A DNA stretch of 64,000 nucleotides from Anderseniella sp963700885 (lineage in GTDB: Bacteria; Pseudomonadota; Alphaproteobacteria; Rhizobiales; Aestuariivirgaceae): assembly GCA_963700885.1 (NCBI GenBank), contig CAVOZJ010000002.1:372001-436000 (forward strand), in the 5' to 3' direction. A program made the position numbers and the translations under genes. Each line of letters starts with the position of its first letter. Within the stretch, counting starts at the first letter, position 1. Shown here piece after piece: positions 43,768 through 52,020 of this stretch. Under the pieces are notes generated by a model that searched no databases, was not told where the DNA came from, and worked only from the letters and a program-made list of their open reading frames with translations.

Positions 43768-45024
43768 TTACTCAGCCGGCTGGGCTGAAGGCTGCCTGCT
43801 GGTGGCCCTTGCCAGAACCGAGTCCGAGATCGAAGACGGCAATGGCTTCGGAGTTTCCAGCAGGCCAACAAGCGGCAGCAGAATGAAGAAGTGTGCGAAA
43901 TAGTAGACAGTTGCGATCTGGCCAACCGTGATCCACCAGCCTTCGGGCGGATTGGCTCCCACGATGCCCAGGATGAAGAAATCAACCATCAATAGCCAGA
44001 ACAGCTGCCTGAATATCGGCCGATAGGTTGCCGAACGGACCTTTGACGTGTCAAGCCAGGGCAGGACGAACCACACCATGATCGAACCGAACATGGCGAC
44101 GACGCCGAGCAGCTTGTCGGGCACGGCACGCAGGATCGCGTAGAACGGCAGATAGTACCATTCAGGAACGATGTGCTCCGGCGTGACCAGAGGATTGGCT
44201 TCCTCATAGTTGATCGAGTGGCCAAGATAGTCAGGTGCGTAAAATACAAAGGCCGTAAACACGATGAAAAACACAGACAGCGCAAAGGCGTCCTTGAGTG
44301 TTGCAAACGGTGTGAAGGCAACTGTGTCCTGACCGGATTTCACTTCGACGCCTGTTGGATTGCTCTGGCCGGTCACATGAAGTGCCCATACGTGCAGGAT
44401 GACAATGCCAACCAGAACGAACGGAAGCAGATAATGCAGCGAGTAGAAGCGCTGCAAGGTGGCGTTATCGACCGAGAAACCGCCCCACAGCCACGTAACG
44501 ATCGCTTCGCCGAAGAACGGTACGGCCGAAAACAGATTGGTGATAACCTTGGCACCCCAGAAACTCATCTGGCCCCACGGCAGCACATAGCCCATGAAAC
44601 CGGTTGCCATCATGACCAGGAAAATCGCCACACCGAGCATCCAGAGAATTTCACGCGGCGCCTTGTAGGACCCGTAATACATACCGCGTGCGATATGGAT
44701 ATAGACTGCAATGAAGAAGAATGATGCGCCGACGGCATGCCATTTCTGCAGGATGTTGCCGAAATTCACATTGCGCCGGATGTGTTCGACAGAATCGAAT
44801 GCCATATCCACGTGCGGTGTGTAGTGCATGGCCAGAACGACGCCGGTGATGATCTGCGAGACCATCATGATGCTCAATATTCCGCCAAACGTGTACCAGT
44901 AGTTCAGGTTACGTGGCACCGGATAGGTGACAAAACTGTCATACATAAGCCGCGGCAACGGCAACCGGTCATCGAGCCATTTCATCACGGGATTGGTCGG
45001 ATTGTAGGTGGAATGTCCGCTCAT
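43768..45024 (-). CDS. petB: Cytochrome b of the bc1 complex
   Basis: A 418-residue membrane protein with eight predicted helices. Haem-ligand histidines are in SFFFIAVYIHIARGMYYG and HYLLPFVLVGIVILHVWALH-type segments, and the Qo motif PEWY appears in HIVPEWYYLPFYAIL (near residue 283). A GW loop precedes it. It carries the Qo and Qi quinone sites and haems bL and bH. Located between petA and petC, with 11 bases after petA. Confidence 0.97.
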   Translation of the reverse strand: MSGHSTYNPTNPVMKWLDDRLPLPRLMYDSFVTYPVPRNLNYWYTFGGILSIMMVSQIITGVVLAMHYTPHVDMAFDSVEHIRRNVNFGNILQKWHAVGASFFFIAVYIHIARGMYYGSYKAPREILWMLGVAIFLVMMATGFMGYVLPWGQMSFWGAKVITNLFSAVPFFGEAIVTWLWGGFSVDNATLQRFYSLHYLLPFVLVGIVILHVWALHVTGQSNPTGVEVKSGQDTVAFTPFATLKDAFALSVFFIVFTAFVFYAPDYLGHSINYEEANPLVTPEHIVPEWYYLPFYAILRAVPDKLLGVVAMFGSIMVWFVLPWLDTSKVRSATYRPIFRQLFWLLMVDFFILGIVGANPPEGWWITVGQIATVYYFAHFFILLPLVGLLETPKPLPSSISDSVLARATSRQPSAQPAE

Positions 45025-45035
45025 GATGTTTTCCC

Positions 45036-45596
45036 TCAGCCGATCTTGATCTTCGTGTCGCTCAAGTACTGATACTCAGGCACGGCAAGGTTTTGCGGAG
45101 CGGGGCCCTTGCGAATGCGGCCGGCCGTATCGTAGTGCGAACCATGGCACGGGCAGAACCAGCCGTGATAGTCGCCTTCGTCGCCAATCGGGACACAGCC
45201 CAGGTGAGTACATACGCCCATCTGAACCAAAAACTGTTCCCTGCCGTCTACCACCCGGTTTTCATCGGTTGCCGCGCTGCCTTCTGCCACGTTGGCATTG
45301 CGAGCGACCGGATCGGGAAGGTCTGCGACATTCACTGCCCTGGCTTCCTCGATGTCCTTGGCGGTGCGGTGCCGGATGATGACCGGATTGCCGCGCCATT
45401 TCACGGTGATGGACTGGCCTTCCTCGATGGGAGACAAATCGACCTCGATGGATGCCAGTGCCAGCACAGAGGCTGACGGGTTCATCTGATCGATCAGCGG
45501 AATGGCCAAAGAGGCCACGCCAACAGCGCCGACCGCGCCTGTGGCGATATATAGAAAATCTCGACGGTTTGCGTCTGGTGCTTCAGCAGTTGACAC
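45036..45596 (-). CDS. petA: Ubiquinol-cytochrome c reductase iron-sulfur (Rieske) subunit
   Basis: About 186 residues. A twin-arginine leader and N-terminal membrane segment (NRRDFLYIATGAVGAVG, near residues 10-26) is followed by the Rieske cluster motifs CTHLGC and CPCHGSHYD. A GTG at 45596 is preferred as start, since GAGGGGT lies about 6 bases upstream and the result resembles family N termini; a longer reading from 45653 is not needed. First gene of petABC. Confidence 0.94.
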   Translation of the reverse strand: MSTAEAPDANRRDFLYIATGAVGAVGVASLAIPLIDQMNPSASVLALASIEVDLSPIEEGQSITVKWRGNPVIIRHRTAKDIEEARAVNVADLPDPVARNANVAEGSAATDENRVVDGREQFLVQMGVCTHLGCVPIGDEGDYHGWFCPCHGSHYDTAGRIRKGPAPQNLAVPEYQYLSDTKIKIG

Positions 45597-45764
45597 GGGC
45601 TTACCCCTCGCTCGGCTTACCTGTTTAATTTCCCACCCGTTCACCTTCGTCACAATTATGCCACAAGACAGAACAGATTGGACCGGGTTGTGGCATTCAC
45701 AGGGTCGAAAGTCCAGATATGAAGTGTCGCACGTACACTGATTCAGACAGTTTTGTGCTACGGC

Positions 45765-46070
45765 CTATTTCAGCAATTCAATCTCTACAAACGCGCATTC
45801 AAAGTCGTTTGCGCTGACAACATCATGCTCTACTCCGGCCTCGCGAAAATATGGAACGCCTGATTTCATTTCACTGGCAATCCGGATTCCGCCTTCTGTT
45901 ACTATTTCAAGGGTTCCATCGAATAGCGGCACGACAACATAATCATATTCGTGACGATGCCAGCCGGTATTGTCTCCACGCTTTTTGAAACGAAATTCGG
46001 TAACGCGAGCGCGGCCATTGTTCACAAATTCGGTCGCAATGGCTGTTCCTCTGGTTGTCTTGTCGCACAT
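45765..46070 (-). CDS. Small cupin-domain protein
   Basis: A single-domain cupin of about 101 residues. WHRHEYDYVVVPLFDGTLEIV (near residue 32) supplies HxH plus the acidic ligand, and a second motif HDVVSANDFECAFVEIELL lies near the C terminus. The function is unknown. ATG 46070 follows an AGGGAG ribosome site at proper spacing. It is divergent from trmL with about 110 bases in between, and it is not close to acireductone dioxygenase despite the salvage genes nearby. Confidence 0.8.
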   Translation of the reverse strand: MCDKTTRGTAIATEFVNNGRARVTEFRFKKRGDNTGWHRHEYDYVVVPLFDGTLEIVTEGGIRIASEMKSGVPYFREAGVEHDVVSANDFECAFVEIELLK

Positions 46071-46182
46071 GTTGGGCATCTCCCTGGTTGCCTGCACCAT
46101 TTTAGAGGATATCTGAGGCGGCCATCGCCCCAGATGGAGCGAAATGATGGTTCCAGCATGATTACCTGATAGGGTCTATCTG

Positions 46183-46638
46183 ATGATCGAAATTGCCTTG
46201 TATCAACCGGATATTGCCCAGAACGCGGCAACGAGTGTGCGGCTTGCGGCTTGCCTTGGGCTTACCATTCACATCATCGAACCGGCGGGATTTGTCTGGA
46301 ATACGCGTGACTTCCGGCGTGCAGGCATGGACTATATCGATCACGCCAATATTGTACGCCAGCCGGACTGGAAGGCATTCCAGGCAGCAATGATGGACAG
46401 GCGCGTTATCCTGGCGACAACACAGGCGGCAACCGTGTACACCAGGTTCGAGTTCCAGGCTGATGATGTAATTCTGGCGGGCCGTGAAAGTGCAGGCGTT
46501 CCCGATCATGTTCGAGACAGCGCCAGCCATCACGTTTCAATTCCCATGCAACCGGGCACCCGTTCGCTGAATGTGGCGGTTGCCACTGCCATGATTTCCG
46601 GCGAGGCACTTCGCCAGACCGTGTGGCAAAAAAATTGA
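46183..46638 (+). CDS. trmL: tRNA (cytidine(34)-2'-O)-methyltransferase
   Basis: A 151-residue SpoU/TrmL-type SPOUT methyltransferase. The N-terminal MIEIALYQPDIAQNAATSVRLAACLG segment (residues 1-26) is typical, and the knot region has LAGRESAGVPDHV (near residues 93-105) and RSLNVAVATAMISGEALRQ. TrmL modifies the wobble base of leucine tRNAs. No neighbour shares its role; the hemF gene starts 60 bases later. Confidence 0.93.
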   Translation: MIEIALYQPDIAQNAATSVRLAACLGLTIHIIEPAGFVWNTRDFRRAGMDYIDHANIVRQPDWKAFQAAMMDRRVILATTQAATVYTRFEFQADDVILAGRESAGVPDHVRDSASHHVSIPMQPGTRSLNVAVATAMISGEALRQTVWQKN

Positions 46639-46698
46639 ACATCAAAGTGTTCTTGCCGCACTTCCCAAATCCCCTGGCACCGGACTATTGTGCCGCCC

Positions 46699-47592
46699 AT
46701 GACTGACACTCCGCCAGATATTCATCAACGTGTTGAACCCCAAAAGGCTGCAGCACGCCTATGGTTTGAAAGCTTGCGCGACCAGATTTGCGCAAGCCTT
46801 GAAAAGATCGAGGATGACCTTTCCTCAGGCCCAATGGCTGCAGAACCGGCCGGCCGGTTTGAGCGCACTGCCTGGAACCGGCACAATGACGGCGGCGGCG
46901 GTGTCATGGCCATCATGAAGGGCCGGGTGTTTGAGAAAGTGGGCGTTCATTGTTCAACCGTGCATGGCGAATTTTCCGAAGAGTTCCGCACGCAAATTCC
47001 CGGTGCAGAAAATGACCCGCGATTTTGGGCATCCGGCATATCCTTGATCGCACATCCGTGGAATCCGAATGCGCCAACGGCTCACATGAACACCCGGTTT
47101 GTGGTAACGTCCAGATCCTGGTTCGGTGGCGGCGGGGACCTGACGCCGGTGCTGATGCGCAGGCGCACCCAGGAGGATGCGGATTCAACCGTATTTCATG
47201 CGGCATTCAGAAATGCCTGTGACGCGCACGACGTGGCAGACTACAAACGCTACAAGGAATGGTGCGACGAGTATTTCTGGCTTAAACACCGGGATGAGCC
47301 ACGTGGCATCGGCGGAATTTTCTTCGACTACCTGGACAGCGGTGACTGGAACGCGGACTTCGGTTTCGTCAAGGATGTCGGGCTGGCTTTCGAGAAGGCC
47401 TACTGCGGTATCATGCGTGCCAATATGGATACGGCCTGGACCGACGAGGATCGCGAGGAACAGATGGTCCGCCGGGGGCGGTATGTCGAATTCAATCTGT
47501 TATATGACCGCGGTACACTGTTCGGATTAAAAACCGGCGGCAACGTCGAGTCAATTCTGTCTTCCATGCCACCATCGGTAAAATGGCCCTAG
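46699..47592 (+). CDS. hemF: Oxygen-dependent coproporphyrinogen III oxidase
   Basis: A 297-residue HemF. Signature segments are SLIAHPWNPNAPTAHMNTRF (near residue 115), GGGGDLTP, EYFWLKHRDEPRGIGGIFFDY (near residue 190) and RRGRYVEFNLLYDRGTLFGL. It decarboxylates coproporphyrinogen III to protoporphyrinogen IX using oxygen. ATG 46699 is favoured over a GTG at 46690. Its stop overlaps the following MFS gene start by 10 bases, which suggests coupling, although MFS proteins have no clear haem link. Confidence 0.95.
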   Translation: MTDTPPDIHQRVEPQKAAARLWFESLRDQICASLEKIEDDLSSGPMAAEPAGRFERTAWNRHNDGGGGVMAIMKGRVFEKVGVHCSTVHGEFSEEFRTQIPGAENDPRFWASGISLIAHPWNPNAPTAHMNTRFVVTSRSWFGGGGDLTPVLMRRRTQEDADSTVFHAAFRNACDAHDVADYKRYKEWCDEYFWLKHRDEPRGIGGIFFDYLDSGDWNADFGFVKDVGLAFEKAYCGIMRANMDTAWTDEDREEQMVRRGRYVEFNLLYDRGTLFGLKTGGNVESILSSMPPSVKWP

Positions 47593-48785
47593 ACGAAAAC
47601 ACGCCGGCCGACCTCATGACAGAAACCGCGAAGCGCAACGTCATTGGCGCTATCGCCCTGGTGTTCGGCGCTGATGTCGCGATGGGTCTGACCTATCCAT
47701 TGCTCAATCTCCTGCTTGAGGCGCGCGGTGTGGATGAACGCGTGATCGGGTTGAATGCGGCAATGTCTCCGCTTGGCATAATTCTTACAGGGTTCATTCT
47801 GCCACGCCTCGTGGCCACTAAATCCAGCGCACCGGTCGCGTGGCTTGCCATGACGCTGCTGGCGGGTTCAATTCTGGCAATGGGCCTCTTCACCAGCCTG
47901 ACCTCATGGTTTGTCATCCGGTTCGTGCTGGGTGCAGCGGCAGGGGCCCTGTTTGCGCTGTCGGAAGCATGGCTGATGCATTTTACCGCGGATCACAACC
48001 GGGGCCGCACGACTGCCATCTATACAACCGTCATGGCCACAGGCTTCGGAATGGGTACCGCCATCCTGCCCTTTACAGGCATTGAGGGCCTGTTGCCATT
48101 TATCATCGGTGCGGGCTTTATAGTTCTCGGATCGCTGCCCTTGCTGTTCATCCGGCTTGATGGCACAGAATTCAGACCGGACAATATCCAGGGCAAGGCA
48201 GGGATGACGGTATTTGTCCGGGCGGCTCCATTGCTGCTGCTGGGTGTCCTGACCATGACACTGTTCGATTCCATCATGTTGTCGTTCTTTCCGATTTACG
48301 CGGTACGCATTTCCCTCGATATAACGTCGGCGGCATGGTTGCTCGGCGCTGCCGTTGCCGGTGCCGCTGTGTTTCAGCTTCCGATCGGCTGGCTTGCCGA
48401 CCGGTGGTCGAGGCGTGGTGTAATCTGGATTGCGACGCTTGGCACATGCGCACTGGCCCTGGCGATGCCTGTTGTTATCAAGACGTGGCTGGCCTGGCCG
48501 GTGGCGATCGCGCTGGGTACATGTGCCTACGCGTTGTACTCGCTGGCGCTGGTGGCCATGGGCGACCGGTTCAAGGGGCCAATGCTGGTGGCTGGTTCGG
48601 CTGCGGCGTCCGCCATGTGGGGGATAGGCGGTATTGTCGGACCACCGGCTACAGGCTGGATATTCAAGATTGCAGGCCATGAATCACTGCCCTACGTGCT
48701 GGCAGCACCATATGTCGTGTTTGCCATGTGCCTGGTTGTCTCCGGTGGTCATCTGGTCCGGCAGAATTGGCGTCAACAGCCCTGA
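47583..48785 (+). CDS. MFS transporter, first of a tandem pair
   Basis: A 400-residue protein with about twelve hydrophobic segments. The first helix region contains MGLTYPLLNLLLEARGVDERVIGLNAAMSPLG (landmarks residues 34-64), and the GRTTAIYTTVMATGFGMG loop follows later. The substrate is not predictable; such proteins resemble YfkF/quinolone-type exporters. The start overlaps the hemF stop. The second copy, 70 bases downstream, shares its N-terminal motifs. Confidence 0.88.
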   Translation: MALDENTPADLMTETAKRNVIGAIALVFGADVAMGLTYPLLNLLLEARGVDERVIGLNAAMSPLGIILTGFILPRLVATKSSAPVAWLAMTLLAGSILAMGLFTSLTSWFVIRFVLGAAAGALFALSEAWLMHFTADHNRGRTTAIYTTVMATGFGMGTAILPFTGIEGLLPFIIGAGFIVLGSLPLLFIRLDGTEFRPDNIQGKAGMTVFVRAAPLLLLGVLTMTLFDSIMLSFFPIYAVRISLDITSAAWLLGAAVAGAAVFQLPIGWLADRWSRRGVIWIATLGTCALALAMPVVIKTWLAWPVAIALGTCAYALYSLALVAMGDRFKGPMLVAGSAAASAMWGIGGIVGPPATGWIFKIAGHESLPYVLAAPYVVFAMCLVVSGGHLVRQNWRQQP

Positions 48786-48855
48786 TTCCGGGGCATGGCA
48801 GCATTGAACTGGCCGTGGCTTGACCCGGCTCAAGGGCTCGTGTCCAGTCGGCTGC

Positions 48856-50019
48856 ATGACAGCAATTGCCGACATTCATCCAGCGGTTCGCCGTCGCAAC
48901 CTGTTTGCGGCATGCGCGGCCATCATCGTTTTTGGCTTTGCCATGGGTTTGACCTATCCCCTGTTGTCCCTGCTGCTGGAGCGTCGAGGCGTTTCGGAGA
49001 CCATCATTGGCATGAACGCTGCAATGTCGCCGCTCGGCATCCTGCTGTTTTCAGTCTTCATTCCGGTACTGGCCCGGCGATTTGGCGCCCGGACGGTAAC
49101 GATTTCCGCGGCTGCGTCTGCTGCCCTCATTTTGCCCGGATACAAGCTGTTTACCTCCCTTGAGGCGTGGTTTGTACTTCGCCTTCTGCACGGGATGGTG
49201 ATTTCGACCCTGTTTGTCCTGTCGGAAAGCTGGGTGGTGAAATATGCCGGCAAGGGTTCGCGCGGCAAGGTGGTAGCGATCTATGGTGCAGCGCTGGCGG
49301 CCAGTTTCGGCGCGGGCCCCCTGATGATTTCGCTGATCGGCATAGACGGCTGGTTGCCGTTTGTCATTGGTGCGGTTGTCCTTGTTGCCGCAATATTTCC
49401 CATTGCGCTGATCCGGGAAGAACGGCTTGAGGCCGAAGCCCATGCGGGGTGGGGAGATATTGTGGCCTTCATCCCAACGGCGCCGGTCCTGCTGTCTGCG
49501 GTGTTCATTTTCGCGGTGTTCGATGCGGCTACCCTCAGTCTAATTCCGGTTTACGGGGTCAGGCTGGGTTACGATCTGGCAGCGTCCGCCAACATGCTGA
49601 CTGTGCTGATTGTCGGCAATGTTGTCCTGCTGTTGCCGATTGGCTGGCTGATTGACCACTACGACCGGCGTACGGTGCTGGCAGGGCTTGGCGTTCTGAC
49701 ACTGGCCCTGCTGCTGGTTCTGCCGCTGGCGGCGGGCAGCTGGGTCCAGTGGCCGGTGCTGTTTGTTGCCGGCGCCAGCGGCTATGGCATTTATACCTGC
49801 GCACTTGCCATACTGGGGGACCGGTATACCGGTCATCAGTTGATAGCAGGCTCATCGTCCTTTGCAACAATGTGGGGTTCAGGGGCGCTTGCCGGTTCGC
49901 TGATTGCTGGTGGCGCCATGCAGGCAGTTGGTCCGCATGGTCTTCCTCTGTCGCTTGCAGTGTGCTTCGTTATGTTTCTGATTGGTATGTGGCTGCGCCG
50001 GGCACAGCAACAAAATTAG
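48856..50019 (+). CDS. MFS transporter, second of a tandem pair
   Basis: About 387 residues. The N-terminal helix shares GFAMGLTYPLLSLLLERRGVSETIIGMNAAMSPLGI with the first copy (paralogue), as well as the KGSRGKVVAIYGAALAASFGAG-like loop. Overall divergence is considerable, so the duplication is old. ATG 48856 is chosen over a TTG at 48820. It is followed by an MDR oxidoreductase gene. Confidence 0.87.
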   Translation: MTAIADIHPAVRRRNLFAACAAIIVFGFAMGLTYPLLSLLLERRGVSETIIGMNAAMSPLGILLFSVFIPVLARRFGARTVTISAAASAALILPGYKLFTSLEAWFVLRLLHGMVISTLFVLSESWVVKYAGKGSRGKVVAIYGAALAASFGAGPLMISLIGIDGWLPFVIGAVVLVAAIFPIALIREERLEAEAHAGWGDIVAFIPTAPVLLSAVFIFAVFDAATLSLIPVYGVRLGYDLAASANMLTVLIVGNVVLLLPIGWLIDHYDRRTVLAGLGVLTLALLLVLPLAAGSWVQWPVLFVAGASGYGIYTCALAILGDRYTGHQLIAGSSSFATMWGSGALAGSLIAGGAMQAVGPHGLPLSLAVCFVMFLIGMWLRRAQQQN

Positions 50020-50050
50020 GGTCCTGACCCAAGCAAAGGGCATGAACAGC

Positions 50051-51052
50051 ATGACAATGAACAAGACCGTGCGACTGGCACGCAGACCTCATGGCGAGGT
50101 GCAGCGGGAGGATTTCGCCATTGCCGAGGAGGCATTGAGTGACCCCGCAGAAGGCCAGTTTCGGGTCAGGGCGGAGTATGTGTCTCTTGATCCCGCCATG
50201 CGCGGCTGGATGAATGAAGGCAAGTCCTATGTACCGCCTGTCGGGATAGGTGAGGTGATGCGCGGTTTCGTTTCCGGCACCGTGGATGCGTCGCGCCATG
50301 CAAAGTTCAGGGAAGGCGATACTGTTTCAGGTCTGCTTGGAGTGCAGTCACACGCCATTACCGACGGACACCGTGTCGCAAAGGCAGACACAACGCTTGC
50401 ACCTCTGCAGACTTGGGTAGGCGGCCTGGGCATGCCGGGGCTCACCGCCTATTGTGGTCTCACTTATGTGGGCGAGCCCAAGGAGGGCGAAACAGTCGTG
50501 GTATCGGCTGCGTCCGGCGCCGTCGGCCAGGTAGTCGGACAGATTGCCAAAATCCATGGTTGCCGGACAATTGGAATTGCCGGTGGGCCGGACAAGTGCA
50601 CAGCCCTGAGAGAAGAATTCGGCTTCGATGCAGCTGTTGACTACAAGAAGGGCTGGCTGGCAGATGATCTGAAGGCGGCTTGTCCTGATGGCATTGATGT
50701 GAATTTTGAGAACGTTGGCGGTGACATTCTGGATTCCATCCTGCCGCTGATGAATTTCAGGGGCCGCGTTGCCATATGCGGGTTGATTTCAGCCTACAAC
50801 GCCACGGCACCAGTGCCGGGGCCGTACAATTTCCGCTCCATTCTGGTAAATCGCCTTAGGGTACAGGGGTTCATAGTGTTTGATTTTCTGGACAGGTATC
50901 CCGAAGCCTACAAACAGCTCGGCACCTGGTACCGGGAAGGCAGGCTGAAGTTCAGGGAAGACGTTCGCGAAGGCGGTCTTGACGCATTTCCCGATGTTTT
51001 GAAACTGCTCTATTCAGGTGAAAATTTTGGCAAGTTGATCCTCAAGGTGTAA
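50051..51052 (+). CDS. NADP-dependent MDR oxidoreductase (CurA/leukotriene B4 dehydrogenase type)
   Basis: A zinc-free medium-chain reductase of about 333 residues. Landmarks are YVSLDPAMRGWMNEGKSYVPPVGIGEVMRG (N-terminal family start), GMPGLTAYCGL, VVVSAASGAVGQVVGQIAK (cofactor loop), and ENVGGDILD. The family reduces conjugated carbonyls such as curcumin or prostaglandin-type enones. Candidate starts are ATG 50042, 50051 and 50057; 50051 has AAAGGG at 10 bases. It overlaps nothing and precedes the flavin reductase gene. Confidence 0.9.
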   Translation: MTMNKTVRLARRPHGEVQREDFAIAEEALSDPAEGQFRVRAEYVSLDPAMRGWMNEGKSYVPPVGIGEVMRGFVSGTVDASRHAKFREGDTVSGLLGVQSHAITDGHRVAKADTTLAPLQTWVGGLGMPGLTAYCGLTYVGEPKEGETVVVSAASGAVGQVVGQIAKIHGCRTIGIAGGPDKCTALREEFGFDAAVDYKKGWLADDLKAACPDGIDVNFENVGGDILDSILPLMNFRGRVAICGLISAYNATAPVPGPYNFRSILVNRLRVQGFIVFDFLDRYPEAYKQLGTWYREGRLKFREDVREGGLDAFPDVLKLLYSGENFGKLILKV

Positions 51053-51079
51053 CTGCCGGGTGAGCCTCGGGAGGCGACA

Positions 51080-51739
51080 ATGGAATACGATCCGGGGCAG
51101 GAGGCCTGCCCGCTGCCATATTCTCCATTCAAAAGCTGCACGGTGCCACGGCCCATTGGTTGGCTGTCCTCGATCAGTGCGGACGGTGTGGCAAACCTTG
51201 CTCCCTACAGTCAGTGGCAGAATCTGACATTTGATCCACCGATGGTAATGTTTGCCGCGAACCGGTATCCTGACGGCCGGGTAAAGGACACTGTAGCAAA
51301 TGCCCGGTCGACGGGGTGGTTTGTCTGGAATATGGCGACATGGGATTTGCGCGAAGCGGTCAATCTGTCTGCCATGGCGCTTCCGGCAGAAGAAGACGAG
51401 TTTACCCATGCCGGCGTCAACAAGGGACAAAGCGTCCATTGCGCCGCGCCGCGTGTCATCGAGGCGCCTGCACATTTTGAGTGCCGCCACCTTTCCACTC
51501 ACACACTTGAAGGCGACTCACCCGTCGGCACGGTGGATGTCGTGTTTGCCAGAGTTGAGCGTATTCACGTGGCGGATGAGTATGTAGATGCTTCCGGCAA
51601 GCTTGATATCGCCAAACTGCAGCCAATAGCCCGGATGGGTTACTATGATTACACCGTGGTTCGCGATGTTTTTGAAATGCGAATTCCGAATGCCGGAAAC
51701 GACGCTGCGGACGGGCTTGAGGGTAAGGTTGTGCGATGA
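51080..51739 (+). CDS. Flavin reductase family protein
   Basis: A 219-residue FMN-binding split-barrel protein. The motif SFKSCTVPRPIGWLSSIS-like start (near residues 15-32) and NLAPYSQWQNLTFDPPMVMF follow the family, with GVNKGQSVHC and FECRHLSTHTL later. It probably reduces or binds FMN. GGGAGG lies 6 bases ahead of the ATG. It follows the MDR oxidoreductase with 27 bases spacing, consistent with a shared redox function, but no substrate can be named. Confidence 0.88.
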   Translation: MEYDPGQEACPLPYSPFKSCTVPRPIGWLSSISADGVANLAPYSQWQNLTFDPPMVMFAANRYPDGRVKDTVANARSTGWFVWNMATWDLREAVNLSAMALPAEEDEFTHAGVNKGQSVHCAAPRVIEAPAHFECRHLSTHTLEGDSPVGTVDVVFARVERIHVADEYVDASGKLDIAKLQPIARMGYYDYTVVRDVFEMRIPNAGNDAADGLEGKVVR

Positions 51740-52020
51740 AACCACGCACCGGAATATGGCACTTGCCGACAGCCATCGTCATCATGTCTGTATGCATTCA
51801 TCTCTCTCTCCTATCCCGGACGGTGCCGAATTTCTGGCGCGAACTGGGGTATTGCCCCGGCTGGTTGTAACAGACAAGCAATTGTTCAAACACGCCGTTT
51901 GCGGGGTTTTTTCGCTACATGGATCCATCCTGGGCGTCAATTGGCATACATCGGCCGGCAGGGTAGCATGTCACACTGCTTTTCCATCACGCCGCCACAA
52001 TTGTCGGATGACTGGTAGTC

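Noticed and set aside
45765..46070. Cupin protein as acireductone dioxygenase (mtnD) completing methionine salvage
   Set aside because: It is only about 101 residues, a single-domain small cupin, shorter than acireductone dioxygenases, and is separated from the salvage genes by petABC.
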